Assembly (NCBI GenBank): GCA_023410875.1
Contig: JAEYPH010000054.1
Coordinates: forward strand, 1-56,440
From: Bacillota bacterium
GTDB lineage: Bacteria; Bacillota; Clostridia; Christensenellales; UMGS416
Direction of reading: 5' to 3'
Length of the DNA stretch: 56,440 nt
Shown: positions 16,392 to 25,070 of the stretch, one piece after another
How the letters are laid out: the number at the start of each line of letters is the position of its first letter
Numbering within the stretch: the stretch's first letter is position 1
The notes under the pieces: model-generated
Databases searched by the model: none
Seen by the model: the letters and a program-made list of their open reading frames with translations, nothing else
What the model was told of the DNA's origin: nothing
Translations under genes and position numbers: made by a program

Positions 16392-17357
16392 ATGGCGCAG
16401 TCGTCTGTTACCGTTTCCGTAGCAATTCACCGCAGTAAAAAATCCTATTTCCACCGGCTTATGAACAATATCGTGCAATACCGCTGGGTTTACCTGATGC
16501 TGATCCCCGTCCTGGCGTATTACATCCTTTTCCATTACGGTCCTTTGTACGGTGTTCAGATCGCATTTAAAAATTTCGCGCCTGGCCTTGGCATATGGGG
16601 CAGCAAATGGATCGGGCTGGATCATTTCATCAGCTTTTTCAAGGGCGTGTATGCCGAACGCACGATCCGCAACACGATCACCATCAGTTTATATACGATG
16701 GCTTTCGGGTTCCCGGCGCCCATTCTGCTCGCCCTTTTGCTGGACGAGCTCAAAAAGCTGTACTATAAAAAGCTGGTGCAGACGATCACCTATCTCCCCC
16801 ATTTCATTTCTCTGGTCGTCATCGCCGGCATGATTACGGACTTTTGCTCCACCAACGGTCTTTTCAATACGCTCATACAGTCCATCAACCCCGATTATAC
16901 CAAAGTCGGTCTGCTGTCCAGACCGGAATTGTTCCGCAGCATCTATGTGGGCAGCGGCATCTGGCAGGAGGTCGGCTGGGGGTCCATCATCTATCTGGCC
17001 GCGCTGTCTGGCGTGGATCCGCAATTATACGAAGCGATCGTCATCGACGGTGGAAACCGCTTTCATCGCGTTTGGCATGTTTCCATCCCGTCCATCCTGC
17101 CCACGATCATCATCCTGCTGCTGCTGCGCATGGGCAGCCTTATGAGCGTAGGCTTTGAAAAGATCATCCTTCTGTATAACACGAACACGTACGAAACCGC
17201 CGACGTGATATCGTCCTATGTGTACCGCCGCGGCCTATTGGAGTTCAGCTACTCGTTTTCCTCCGCGGTCGGCCTGTTCAACAACGTCGTCAACTTTATA
17301 TTGGTGAACCTGGCCAACGCGGTCAGCCGCAGAGTTTCCGAGACCAGCCTGTGGTAG
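16392..17357 (+). CDS. Sugar ABC transporter permease (LplB type)
   Basis: This inner membrane permease is one half of the channel of a carbohydrate importer. The 321-residue protein has six predicted membrane segments, the first at about residues 33-51 (WVYLMLIPVLAYYILFHYG). It has a long periplasm-side loop (YGVQIAFKNFAPGLGIWG) typical of the LplB group. The ATPase-contact EAA loop is present as ALSGVDPQLYEAIVIDGG. The C-terminus SRRVSETSLW is characteristic of this group. GAGGTG precedes the ATG by five bases. The second permease follows after 17 bases. No ATPase gene is in the cluster; such systems usually share an MsmX-like ATPase. Confidence 0.92.
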   Translation: MAQSSVTVSVAIHRSKKSYFHRLMNNIVQYRWVYLMLIPVLAYYILFHYGPLYGVQIAFKNFAPGLGIWGSKWIGLDHFISFFKGVYAERTIRNTITISLYTMAFGFPAPILLALLLDELKKLYYKKLVQTITYLPHFISLVVIAGMITDFCSTNGLFNTLIQSINPDYTKVGLLSRPELFRSIYVGSGIWQEVGWGSIIYLAALSGVDPQLYEAIVIDGGNRFHRVWHVSIPSILPTIIILLLLRMGSLMSVGFEKIILLYNTNTYETADVISSYVYRRGLLEFSYSFSSAVGLFNNVVNFILVNLANAVSRRVSETSLW

Positions 17358-17374
17358 GATAGGAGGGATATCCG

Positions 17375-18271
17375 ATGGCAAGGAACAGGATCAGGAAGAC
17401 GCCCGCCTCCATGCTGTTTGATATATGCAATTACGCTTTTATGACGATTCTGGTGTTCATCACGCTGTATCCGTTCTGGCATGTGGCCATGGCCTCTATG
17501 TCCAACCCCGGGGTGCTGATGGCCCACTCCGGCCCGATCTTTTTTCCATTGGGAAACCTTGAGTTCGGAAACTATTTGCTCGTGTTCAAAAATCCAATGA
17601 TCCCCATCAGCTATCGCAACACCCTGCTCTATGTTGTGCTCGGTACGGGTATCAACATCATTATGACGATGTTCTGCGGCTATGCGCTCAGCCGCAAGAA
17701 CCTGATGCTGCGCGTGCCCGTGATGTACATGATCATCTTCACGATGTATTTCTCTGGCGGCATGATACCCAGCTTCCTTTTGGTCAAGAGCTTGCGCATG
17801 TATGACACGCTGTGGGCGCTGGTGCTGCCGGGCGCCATCAACACGATCAACATGATCATCATGCGCACGGCGTTTGCCACCGTGCCCGATAGCATGGAGG
17901 AATCGGCAAAGTTGGATGGCGCCAACGACATGATCGTGTTGTTCTGCATCCTCGTGCCGCTGTGCCTGCCCACCATCGCCGTGCTGATCCTGTACTACAG
18001 CGTCGGCCACTGGAACAGCTGGTTCAACGCCATGATCTACCTGAAGACCCGCGAGAAATTCCCGTTGCAGCTGATTTTGCGCGAGATCCTTCTGGCCAAC
18101 ACCGCTTCCGGGGAGACCATGGTGGAAACCGGCGGCGGCGACAAGATCCCCCTCGCCGAAACCGTCAAGTACGCGACGATCATGGTCGCCACGGTGCCGA
18201 TCCTGCTGGTGTACCCCTTCGTGCAGCGCTACTTTGTAAAGGGCGTCATGATCGGTGCGATCAAGGGATGA
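17375..18271 (+). CDS. Sugar ABC transporter permease (YtcP/LplC type)
   Basis: This 298-residue membrane protein is the second channel subunit. It shows six membrane segments starting near residue 20 (YAFMTILVFITLYPFWHVAM), the EAA loop (MEESAKLDGANDMIVLF) and the family end YFVKGVMIGAIKG. The ribosome site AGGAGGG is well placed. It is 71 bases before the binding-protein gene. Its counterpart at 43382 is clearly homologous (ends YFVKGIMIGGVKG), so the two transporters are paralogues. Confidence 0.93.
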   Translation: MARNRIRKTPASMLFDICNYAFMTILVFITLYPFWHVAMASMSNPGVLMAHSGPIFFPLGNLEFGNYLLVFKNPMIPISYRNTLLYVVLGTGINIIMTMFCGYALSRKNLMLRVPVMYMIIFTMYFSGGMIPSFLLVKSLRMYDTLWALVLPGAINTINMIIMRTAFATVPDSMEESAKLDGANDMIVLFCILVPLCLPTIAVLILYYSVGHWNSWFNAMIYLKTREKFPLQLILREILLANTASGETMVETGGGDKIPLAETVKYATIMVATVPILLVYPFVQRYFVKGVMIGAIKG

Positions 18272-18342
18272 GTAGCTATGTCAATGGCTAAGGATATGGC
18301 AACGAAAGCTGCCAGGATAAACAAAAAGGAGGACTGTAGCAC

Positions 18343-20115
18343 ATGAAGCGCATCTCCAGAGTCCTGACGCTGCCGCTGGCAGTCGTTATGCTGGCTGTGA
18401 TGCTGGCGAGCTGCACCACGCCGCCCGGAACCACCACGACGTCCGCCGCGGCCACTGCGACGACCGAAGGCGCCGAGTCGGCCACGCCCGATGCGGCCGC
18501 CCCCACGACCAAGGGTGCACCCGATGAGCTGAGCTACTGGCTGCCCCTGGCCACCGACAAGGTCACGCCGATCTACACGAACTATGCACAGGCGCCCATG
18601 TTCCAGTGGATCATGGAGGCCACCAACACCAAGATCAACTTCGTCCATCCCCCGGCCGGCCAGGAAAAAGAGAATTTCAGCCTTATGATCTCGTCCGGTG
18701 ATCTGACCGACATCATCGAGTACGACTTCACCAACACCAACAATTACCCCGGCGGCGCCGACAAGGCCGTGGAGGATGGCGTCATCATCGCCCTGAACGA
18801 CGCCATGGAAAAGGGCTGGACGCCGAACCTCGTGGCCTATTTCGACAAACACCCCGAATGGTATTCCCAGTGGGTGTCTGACAGCGGCAACTATGTGTGC
18901 TTCCCGTTCATCCGCGAGCATCCCATTCTGTGGAGCTCCTGGGGCCCGCAGGTCCGCCTGGACTGGCTGGAGCAGCTGGGCCTGGGCTTCGGCGAGAAGA
19001 ATCTGCCCAACACCATCGCCGAGTGGGATCAGATTCTGCGCGCCTTCAAGGCCAAGGGCCCGGCGGAGTACCCGCTGCTCATCGTGAACCTGGACGGCTG
19101 GGGCGACAACGGCACGCTGCCCGGCGCTTATGGCGTGGGCTGGGAATGGTTTGCCGACACCAGCGGCACGCTGCAGTATGGCCCGGCGCAGCCGGCGTTC
19201 CGGGATTACCTGACCCAGATGCGCACGTGGTATAAGGACGGCCTTGTGGACCCCGACTGGGTGTCCGGCGTCAACACCGAACAGCTGCGCTCCAAGATTC
19301 TGGGCAACAAGGTCGCGATGTACTTCACCAATGTCGGCGGCGGCATCGGCTATCTGTATGATACGACCAACGCGACCAACGGCACAAAGAGCGCGCCGGA
19401 GCATCCGGCGAACTTCCGCTCCCATGGCATACCGCAGCCTGTGCTCAACGAGGGCGAGAAGAGCCACTTCGGCGGCTCTGCCCTGGCGGTTGCCGGCATG
19501 AATTGCTTTGTCTCCACCGACTGTAAGAACGTTCAGGCCGCGTGCCGCCTGCTGGATTATGGCTATGGGCCGGAAGGCGACATCGTATACAACTTCGGCA
19601 AAGAAGGTGAATCCTTCAAGTATGTGCCATATACCGAGTTCCCGAGCGTGGTGGATCTGAGCGAGTGGGGCGACAAGTTCCCGCGGTGGATCGATGAGGT
19701 CTACAACCCCTCTCCCACCGGAACCGCCGCCGGATTCCCTCTGGCGGTCAGCCTGACCCGCTTCGTCCGCTCCCACATGGGCGGCCCCTTCGCGCAGGAC
19801 GCCGGCTATTTCGTGCAGTTCCTGCCCTACCGCGATTCACTGGCCACTGTGGACACATGGGTCAATTCCTCTGACTTCAAGGGCCAGCTGCTGCCCAGGA
19901 TCTACTTCAAGAGTGAAGAGTCCTCCCAGCTTGCCGCGATCGAGAGCGACCTGAAGACCTACAAGGACGAGACCGTAACGAAGTTCCTGACCGGCGACCT
20001 GCCGCTGGACGACACGAGCTGGCAGACCTTCCAGGACACGCTCAAGCAAATGGGCATCGAGAAGATACTGGAGATCCGCAGAACGGCCTACGGACGCGCC
20101 AAGGCCAGAAAGTAA
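18343..20115 (+). CDS. Sugar-binding lipoprotein of ABC transporter 1
   Basis: This is the extracytoplasmic solute-binding protein of transporter 1, 590 residues, of the large LplA-like family. It has a lipoprotein signal (MKRISRV then a hydrophobic core) with lipobox LASC and the modified cysteine at residue 24. A Thr/Ala/Pro-rich linker of about 35 residues follows, as is usual for surface lipoproteins. The body contains LPNTIAEWDQILRAFKAKGP and WYKDGLVDPDW, both typical. AAGGAGG precedes the start with a rather long gap of about 11 bases. Ligand identity cannot be read; adjacency to the convergent GH30 gene suggests an oligosaccharide. Confidence 0.92.
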   Translation: MKRISRVLTLPLAVVMLAVMLASCTTPPGTTTTSAAATATTEGAESATPDAAAPTTKGAPDELSYWLPLATDKVTPIYTNYAQAPMFQWIMEATNTKINFVHPPAGQEKENFSLMISSGDLTDIIEYDFTNTNNYPGGADKAVEDGVIIALNDAMEKGWTPNLVAYFDKHPEWYSQWVSDSGNYVCFPFIREHPILWSSWGPQVRLDWLEQLGLGFGEKNLPNTIAEWDQILRAFKAKGPAEYPLLIVNLDGWGDNGTLPGAYGVGWEWFADTSGTLQYGPAQPAFRDYLTQMRTWYKDGLVDPDWVSGVNTEQLRSKILGNKVAMYFTNVGGGIGYLYDTTNATNGTKSAPEHPANFRSHGIPQPVLNEGEKSHFGGSALAVAGMNCFVSTDCKNVQAACRLLDYGYGPEGDIVYNFGKEGESFKYVPYTEFPSVVDLSEWGDKFPRWIDEVYNPSPTGTAAGFPLAVSLTRFVRSHMGGPFAQDAGYFVQFLPYRDSLATVDTWVNSSDFKGQLLPRIYFKSEESSQLAAIESDLKTYKDETVTKFLTGDLPLDDTSWQTFQDTLKQMGIEKILEIRRTAYGRAKARK

Positions 20116-20157
20116 CAGGATTCGAAGGCCGCCGATACCATCGCAGTACAAACCAAC

Positions 20158-20188
20158 GAGCCGCGCGCAGCTTGCCTGCGCGCGGCTC
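20158..20188. terminator. Bidirectional terminator hairpin
   Basis: GAGCCGCGCGCA (20158-20169), a 7-base loop and TGCGCGCGGCTC (20177-20188) form a perfect 12-bp stem. It lies between the convergent binding-protein gene and GH30 gene. A short T-rich tail follows on the plus strand. Confidence 0.7.
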
Positions 20189-20211
20189 TTGCTGAGCTGA
20201 CCAATAACAGG

Positions 20212-21609
20212 TCAGATGCTGGTGTCCACGAGAAAGGTCGTGATGCTGTGGGCGCGGCTCGTGTAGTCCGCCAGCCGGCTGTGCAGGCGCAAGCGCACGG
20301 GTTGGTCCGTCTCGCCGGCGTTCATCATCACCACGACGATCTGGCCGTCGGGGTTGCGCAAGGCACAGGCCTCCAGCTCACCGGTGAACAGGCTGTAACC
20401 GATGCGCCGGGCACCGCGGCGGATGTACTTGCTGAAATGCCCGATGTAGGCATAGGACGACGCGAACTCCAGTTGTCCGCTGGCGCGGTTGACCAGGATC
20501 GGCGATTCCCCCACCCAGATGCTCGCGAGATCCTGGTTGCTGTCGCGCTGCTCCTGGAGCCAGTGGTCGGGGCCGCCGTCCTCGTGCAGCAGCATGTTCC
20601 AATCCTGCCAGGCGCTGGCCCAGTGGTTCAGGTCCCCGATGATGTCGTGGGCGTAGCGCTCACCGGACGCCCACGGGATGCCCGGCGTCTTGCCCATGCA
20701 GTGCTCGGTGGAAAGGATCAGCTTGTCGGGGAACAGCTCGCGGAACACATCCAACGCCGTGAAGTGGTCGCCGGAATACCAGTGCACGGCAATGCCGTCC
20801 AAGGCGGCGCAGGCGCGATCGCTGCCCATAGTCTCCAGCGCGCGCTCCACGACGCGCTCCTTGTTGTGATCCCAGAAGAACACCTTGCGGTCCCCCAGGC
20901 CGGCGCGCTCCAGCGCGGGCCGCAGATAGCCCAGTATGAAGTCGCGCTCCTGGGCCGCCGTATAGGTGCAGGATTCCCAGCCCTGCTCGGCCTTGGCCTC
21001 GTTTTGCACGGTGACGCCCCAGACGCGCACGTCTTCCTTGTCATATTCCTGCAGGTAGCGGGCCACATAGCGCGCCCACACATCCTGGCAGTCCGCCCGC
21101 AGCGCGCCACCCTTGTCCATGCGGCCGTTGGTCTTCATCCACGCCGGCGGGCTCCACGGCGAGGCCAGGCACAGAAGGCCCGGAGAGCGGCTCTGGGCCT
21201 CGCGGACCATGGGCAGGATGTGCTGCCGGTCGTGGGCGATGTCGAAGCGGCTCAGCTCAAAATCGCCGGCCACGTCGTCATAGCTGTAGAAGTCTTCCGA
21301 GAAGTCGCAGCTGTTGATGGTCAGGCGGCAGAAGTTGTAACCGATGCCGTCCTTGGCGTCGAAATAGGCGCTCAGCACCTGTTCGCGCTGCGCCGGCGTC
21401 AGCGCCGCGTAGTTGAGCGCCGTGGCCTCAGTGAAGGCGCCGCCGAAGCCCAATATACTCTGATACTGCACCTGGTCATAGATGCACAGCAGATTGCCTT
21501 CCTGCCCGGCGCTGCCCGGCGCGTCGTTATAGAAGGCGATGGGCTGGGCGGGCGAAAGCACACGGCTGTCTGCAATGACGGTTTCGATCGGACGGACGTA
21601 CGCTGTCAT
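20212..21609 (-). CDS. Glycoside hydrolase family 30 enzyme
   Basis: This retaining glycosidase of family GH30 (related to glucosylceramidase, beta-glucosidase and beta-1,6-glucanase) has 465 residues and no signal peptide, so it probably acts in the cytoplasm on imported oligosaccharides. Visible marks are GFGGAFTEATA, LASPWSPPAWMKTNG, the acid/base Glu204 in VQNEAK and the nucleophile Glu302 in LSTEHCMG, followed by a C-terminal beta-sandwich. Start at ATG 21609 has GAGG eight bases upstream; an upstream ATG at 21660 would overlap the promoter. It converges on ABC transporter 1, which may deliver its substrate. Confidence 0.93.
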   Translation of the reverse strand: MTAYVRPIETVIADSRVLSPAQPIAFYNDAPGSAGQEGNLLCIYDQVQYQSILGFGGAFTEATALNYAALTPAQREQVLSAYFDAKDGIGYNFCRLTINSCDFSEDFYSYDDVAGDFELSRFDIAHDRQHILPMVREAQSRSPGLLCLASPWSPPAWMKTNGRMDKGGALRADCQDVWARYVARYLQEYDKEDVRVWGVTVQNEAKAEQGWESCTYTAAQERDFILGYLRPALERAGLGDRKVFFWDHNKERVVERALETMGSDRACAALDGIAVHWYSGDHFTALDVFRELFPDKLILSTEHCMGKTPGIPWASGERYAHDIIGDLNHWASAWQDWNMLLHEDGGPDHWLQEQRDSNQDLASIWVGESPILVNRASGQLEFASSYAYIGHFSKYIRRGARRIGYSLFTGELEACALRNPDGQIVVVMMNAGETDQPVRLRLHSRLADYTSRAHSITTFLVDTSI

Positions 21610-21651
21610 TTGCTTTTCCTCTGTTATCCTAAGCTTATAAAAAATATCTCT

Positions 21652-21657
21652 ATTATA
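21652..21657 (-). promoter_or_regulatory. -10 box of the GH30 gene
   Basis: A perfect TATAAT on the minus strand lies 43 bases before the GH30 start. No good -35 is seen, so an activator may be needed. The structured repeat copy A begins just upstream. Confidence 0.4.
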
Positions 21658-21684
21658 CAATGCACAACAATTAAAGAGATTCGT

Positions 21685-21836
21685 CCGAAGGTTTCCAAAG
21701 GGCGATCGGAAAGCCCTATGGCCTTGGCGCAGGATGCGCCGCAGCCCAGCACCATCGGAAGCGGCTTAGACGCTTCAGCCGGCTGGATGCCGGCGAGTTG
21801 GTGCGCAGGTCGCGCCCGATGGCGCGAAACATCGTC
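21685..21836 (+). repeat. Structured intergenic repeat, copy A (with internal insert)
   Basis: It shares with copies B and C the block CCGAAGGTTTCCAAAGGGCG plus ATCGGAAAGCCC, which forms hairpin 1 (CCAAAGGGC 21695-21703 with GCCCTATGG 21713-21721, one mismatch). Hairpin 2 (TCGCGCC 21810-21816 / GGCGCGA 21821-21827) and a closing GTTTC/GAAAC pair are also kept. Between the hairpins are about 88 extra bases, absent from B, that contain further hairpins (GGCGCAGGATGCGCC; GAAGC...GCTTC; GCCGGC...GCCGGC) inside a GCACCA/TGGTGC pair. Confidence 0.75.
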
Positions 21837-21862
21837 TCTGAGCTTCTAGTATACACTCACTT

Positions 21863-22327
21863 TTAGTGTGTGACGGCCTCGCCCTCGCACAGTTCAATGG
21901 CCTTGACCGCCGACATGCCGCCATACACGATGCCGTTGATGCCAACGAAATAGCGATCCATCACGGTGACCGTCACCCGCAGAATCGTACGCAGCGTCTC
22001 ATCATCGGGCTTGCCGTCCACGCATACCAGCACCGCCTTGATGCGCACCTCGCCGTCACGCAGGTCGATCTCAAAGTTGTTGATGATCATGCCATAATTG
22101 GCCCGGCACAGGAAGTCGGCCATCTCCATGTGTTTGCTTTCGGGGATGTTGTAGGGGCAAACAAAATAGAACAGCACCAGCCGATCCTGTTTGTCGGCGC
22201 TGACGCTGCCGCGGAACTGTCCGTTCTTGCCGTTGAATCCGGTCAGCAGCGTGTGATCGTCCTTGACGTCATAGCGCCACTGTTCATGATCCAGAAAGCT
22301 TTTCACGGCGCTGATCAATCGTCCCAT
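21863..22327 (-). CDS. YbjN-like small protein
   Basis: This 154-residue soluble protein resembles the YbjN / type III secretion chaperone-like fold, judged from the pattern of an N-terminal helix (MGRLISAVKSFLDHEQWRY), antiparallel strands and a late helix (LRTILRVTVTVMDRYF). YbjN proteins have no defined biochemical activity that I can state. The ATG at 22327 has AAAGGAG eight bases upstream; an ATG at 22357 gives ten more residues without a better site. It lies downstream of the papain-fold-like gene on the same strand, 141 bases away. Confidence 0.65.
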   Translation of the reverse strand: MGRLISAVKSFLDHEQWRYDVKDDHTLLTGFNGKNGQFRGSVSADKQDRLVLFYFVCPYNIPESKHMEMADFLCRANYGMIINNFEIDLRDGEVRIKAVLVCVDGKPDDETLRTILRVTVTVMDRYFVGINGIVYGGMSAVKAIELCEGEAVTH

Positions 22328-22468
22328 ACGGTTTGCTCCTTTGCCTTGCTGCCCCAACCATACCAGAAACTGGTTGATTTCAGTATAAACGGACAGCCGC
22401 CCGGTGTCAAACGAGGCGGCTGTCGAATGCGGTGGAATTAGGATGCTTAACGCCCTTTGTCCTTCTTC

Positions 22469-23650
22469 TTAAAAGGCCTGCAGTATTTCATCACAAACCC
22501 CGCCCATCGCCCGCAGGATTTCCGCGATTTGCGCCCGGAACCCACGGGTGCGGAACTTCTCCATCGGCGGGAAGAAATCACCGTGCAACGACCAGATTTC
22601 CTGTCTGAGCTGTGTGAACTTCTGATAGAGCGGCAGAAGCTTTTGAGCAAGCTCTAGCTCATACACCTCCGCGGCGGCCCGTATGTAGATTTCCGCCGCG
22701 CTGGTGCACACGCAGCAGTAGGGCGAGCAGTGCAAATCCCAGCAAATGCCGCCCAGCTCCTCGTCGGTCTTGCCCACAAAGCGGCTTTCCTCCAGCAAGG
22801 TATCCGCCCACTTTTCAAAGGCGGCTTTGCCGAATACATACCCATTGGCAGGGGGCATTGCCAGAAAGGCGGGGATGCCCTCGATCACCCTGCGGCACGC
22901 CTCGCGCGGGTCCGGCGGCGGTACCGGGTCCCCCACAAAGAACAGGCCCTGTGTCGTGCCCAGCCCGTGGGCAATGGCGGTGTAGCCGTCGCCATCCGCG
23001 GTCACGCGCTCCGGGCTCAGATAGAGATTGACATGCAGCAGGTCGTTGTCATACCCGCCGATCAGGCAGGCTTCCGGCAGCGGGTCGTAACGTCTGCCAT
23101 CGCCCAGCATCACGTTGCCCATCCCCCACGCCAGAACGGGAATGCCCTTGTCCACGGAGGCCTTGATGGCGTTCATTGCCGCCCGAAAATCCCTTTTGAT
23201 CTGCGCGTTGGAAAGATAAACGCAGTCCCGGCCAAAAGCGGCGTAGGCCTTTTTGACGACCTGGGGCACGAAGAAATAATTCGTGACGCCGCTGTCACTG
23301 GGCTGGTCGTCGGCGTATAGCACCGTGAACATGTCGCCGGTGAAGGCCGAGAAGAAATGAAAGCCGCCGTTGACCTTTTCGCGCCCTATGGTTTTCAACT
23401 CTTCCTCATCGGCTCCCGCCGCTACCGCCACGGAGCAAATGGCCGAAGCGAGAAAGTAGTTCTCCCACGGTTGAATGCGCCGATAGTTCCGTATCCGATT
23501 GGACGTGCGTGGCGGCTCGCCACCAACAAATGGGTCGGTGATGACGTCGGTCGCAAAGGCCGCGTGCTGCGCCAAGCGCAGGATATCCGGCTTAGCTTTC
23601 GGCGCATAACTCTCCGGGGCTTGCTCAACTCTTTTCATCGGTTCGCTCAT
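22469..23650 (-). CDS. Papain-fold-like (C39/BtrH-like) single-module protein, unknown function
   Basis: I do not know a function for this protein. The 393 residues start with a signature (PESYAPKAKPDI) that also occurs twice in the 784-residue protein at 32579-34933. The next part (ENYFLASAICSVAVAAGAD, then GIPVLAWGMGN and ACLIGGYDND) has the helix-then-strand pattern of C39/BtrH-type papain-like folds. However, the residue at the nucleophile position is Tyr where the long homologue has Cys, and no His precedes the GGYD strand. The C-terminal ~140 residues are helical. There is no signal peptide. AAGGAGG sits eight bases before the ATG. It follows an AraC regulator by 54 bases, so the two probably form an operon. 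Confidence 0.7.
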   Translation of the reverse strand: MSEPMKRVEQAPESYAPKAKPDILRLAQHAAFATDVITDPFVGGEPPRTSNRIRNYRRIQPWENYFLASAICSVAVAAGADEEELKTIGREKVNGGFHFFSAFTGDMFTVLYADDQPSDSGVTNYFFVPQVVKKAYAAFGRDCVYLSNAQIKRDFRAAMNAIKASVDKGIPVLAWGMGNVMLGDGRRYDPLPEACLIGGYDNDLLHVNLYLSPERVTADGDGYTAIAHGLGTTQGLFFVGDPVPPPDPREACRRVIEGIPAFLAMPPANGYVFGKAAFEKWADTLLEESRFVGKTDEELGGICWDLHCSPYCCVCTSAAEIYIRAAAEVYELELAQKLLPLYQKFTQLRQEIWSLHGDFFPPMEKFRTRGFRAQIAEILRAMGGVCDEILQAF

Positions 23651-23704
23651 ACTTTTATCCTCCTTTCAGATGAATCTATTTGACCTCGTTAAGCGACCTT
23701 TGTG

Positions 23705-24951
23705 TTATCCGTTTTTGTCATTCTCCAGGCGCTTGTGGAGTCTCATACGGATGTTGTCGCTGTCATAATTGCCATTGACGGTCTCATATACCGCGAAAAC
23801 CGGCTCGCTTGCATGGGCGATGCCATTGTTCTGCAGCCACAAATCCAGTTTCATCCCGCCCAAGCGGATGTCGCCCAGACAGTCGTCGGGCAGCACCGCA
23901 TACCGCCCTGCCGGAACACGCAACAGCTCCATGCCACTGCAGCTTGGCAACTTGAGACCGCCGCCGCATTCCACGCCGCACGCGCAAACGTCGTCATAGG
24001 CGCAGACATAGAACCGATGTGCGCCCCGGAGCAGCAGCGGATGGCGATCCTGCAAAAAGTTCATGACCCGTTCAGACGCTTTGCGTTCGGCGTTGGGCGC
24101 ATTTTCCCGCGCAATCAAAAAGCAGGTTTCATGGACGGCCTCCAGCGTGATATGCCGCACCGCTTTTCGCCTGCGGACGGGTAGATACAGCTTTAATTTG
24201 CGGGGTTTTCCGCCTTGAAACAGATACTCCTCAAAATACGCATCACCGGAATCCTCAAACATACTGCCCGAGAGCCAGGTGTTATAAAGGTAATTCCAGC
24301 CGTCGTTGATTTCCGGCTCGTGGTAATCCACGATGCATGTGGCGTATAGCGAGGCCGTTCCCTCGCCGGCCATCTCGGTCATCATCTCATAACAGAACTG
24401 ATTGCCGGTTTGCTTTCCGTTGCGGCCGAAAACGCGGCCTTTGATCTGGCCCAGCGACGCAATCGCCCTATCTTCAATGCCGACGAGCCGGGAATCGTAA
24501 AATCCGGTGACCGCGCAATCGGGATGGACTCTGTGCCGACCTTGACCGCAAGGCTGATCCCTCCCATGGCAAAGGGATAGAAGAAAAAGTGCGTGTCGCC
24601 TTGACGGTATTCCAGAGGTGTTCTGCCAACGATGCTCTTGAACAGCTTGTGAAACGCCTGCTGCGTCTGGCATCCGCTCTCATCGGCGATCACGGCAAGC
24701 GGCAGGTCCGAGCTCTTGATTTTCACACACGCGTTGGATATCCGGCGCTTGCGGATATACTCCTTGATGGAGTGACCTGTGTACGCGCTAAAATCCCGGT
24801 AAAGCTGGCTGAGCGAAAGAAAGTGCCGCCCGGCAATGCCTTCGGGCGTCAGCTCTTCGTTGATATGCGCCTCGATGTATGCGAGCACCGCTTTCAGGCA
24901 TCGCTGCTTTTCATCCATTGGATGCATGACGGTCTTGTCGAGGGTAGCCAA
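23705..24951 (-). pseudogene. AraC-type regulator with sensor-like C-terminal region, frameshifted
   Basis: It reads in two frames. The first (from TTG 24951, with AAGGAGG about ten bases upstream) gives the AraC double helix-turn-helix at residues 20-115 (LSLSQLYRDFSAYTGHSIKE, TQQAFHKLFKSIVGRTPLEY) and the start of the sensor region. The second continues from about 24522 to 23705. Aligned with the intact paralogue at 34995-36263, ESIP in frame one joins DCAVTGFYDSRL in frame two without a gap, so one base is missing at about 24519-24524 (a CCC run). The region after the HTH resembles GyrI-like small-molecule sensors (AGRYAVL). It may be a true pseudogene, a recent mutation or a sequencing error; both parts are otherwise well conserved. 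Confidence 0.8.
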
Positions 24952-25007
24952 GAAGAAGCGCCCTCCTTTGCAATATCAGTATAGCAGGCATTTGATGCAG
25001 AGAATAG

Positions 25008-25040
25008 AGAGACAGACAGCGTAATGCGCTGTCTGTCTCT
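25008..25040 (-). terminator. Terminator of the 2-oxoacid dehydrogenase operon
   Basis: AGAGACAGACAGCG (25008-25021), a 5-base loop and CGCTGTCTGTCTCT (25027-25040) form a perfect 14-bp stem. It lies 31 bases past the E1 stop on the minus strand and ahead of the AraC gene. The T-run is poor, but the stem is long. Confidence 0.7.
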
Positions 25041-25070
25041 GCCTGTCAAATCCTGTAGTTGATGAGTTTG

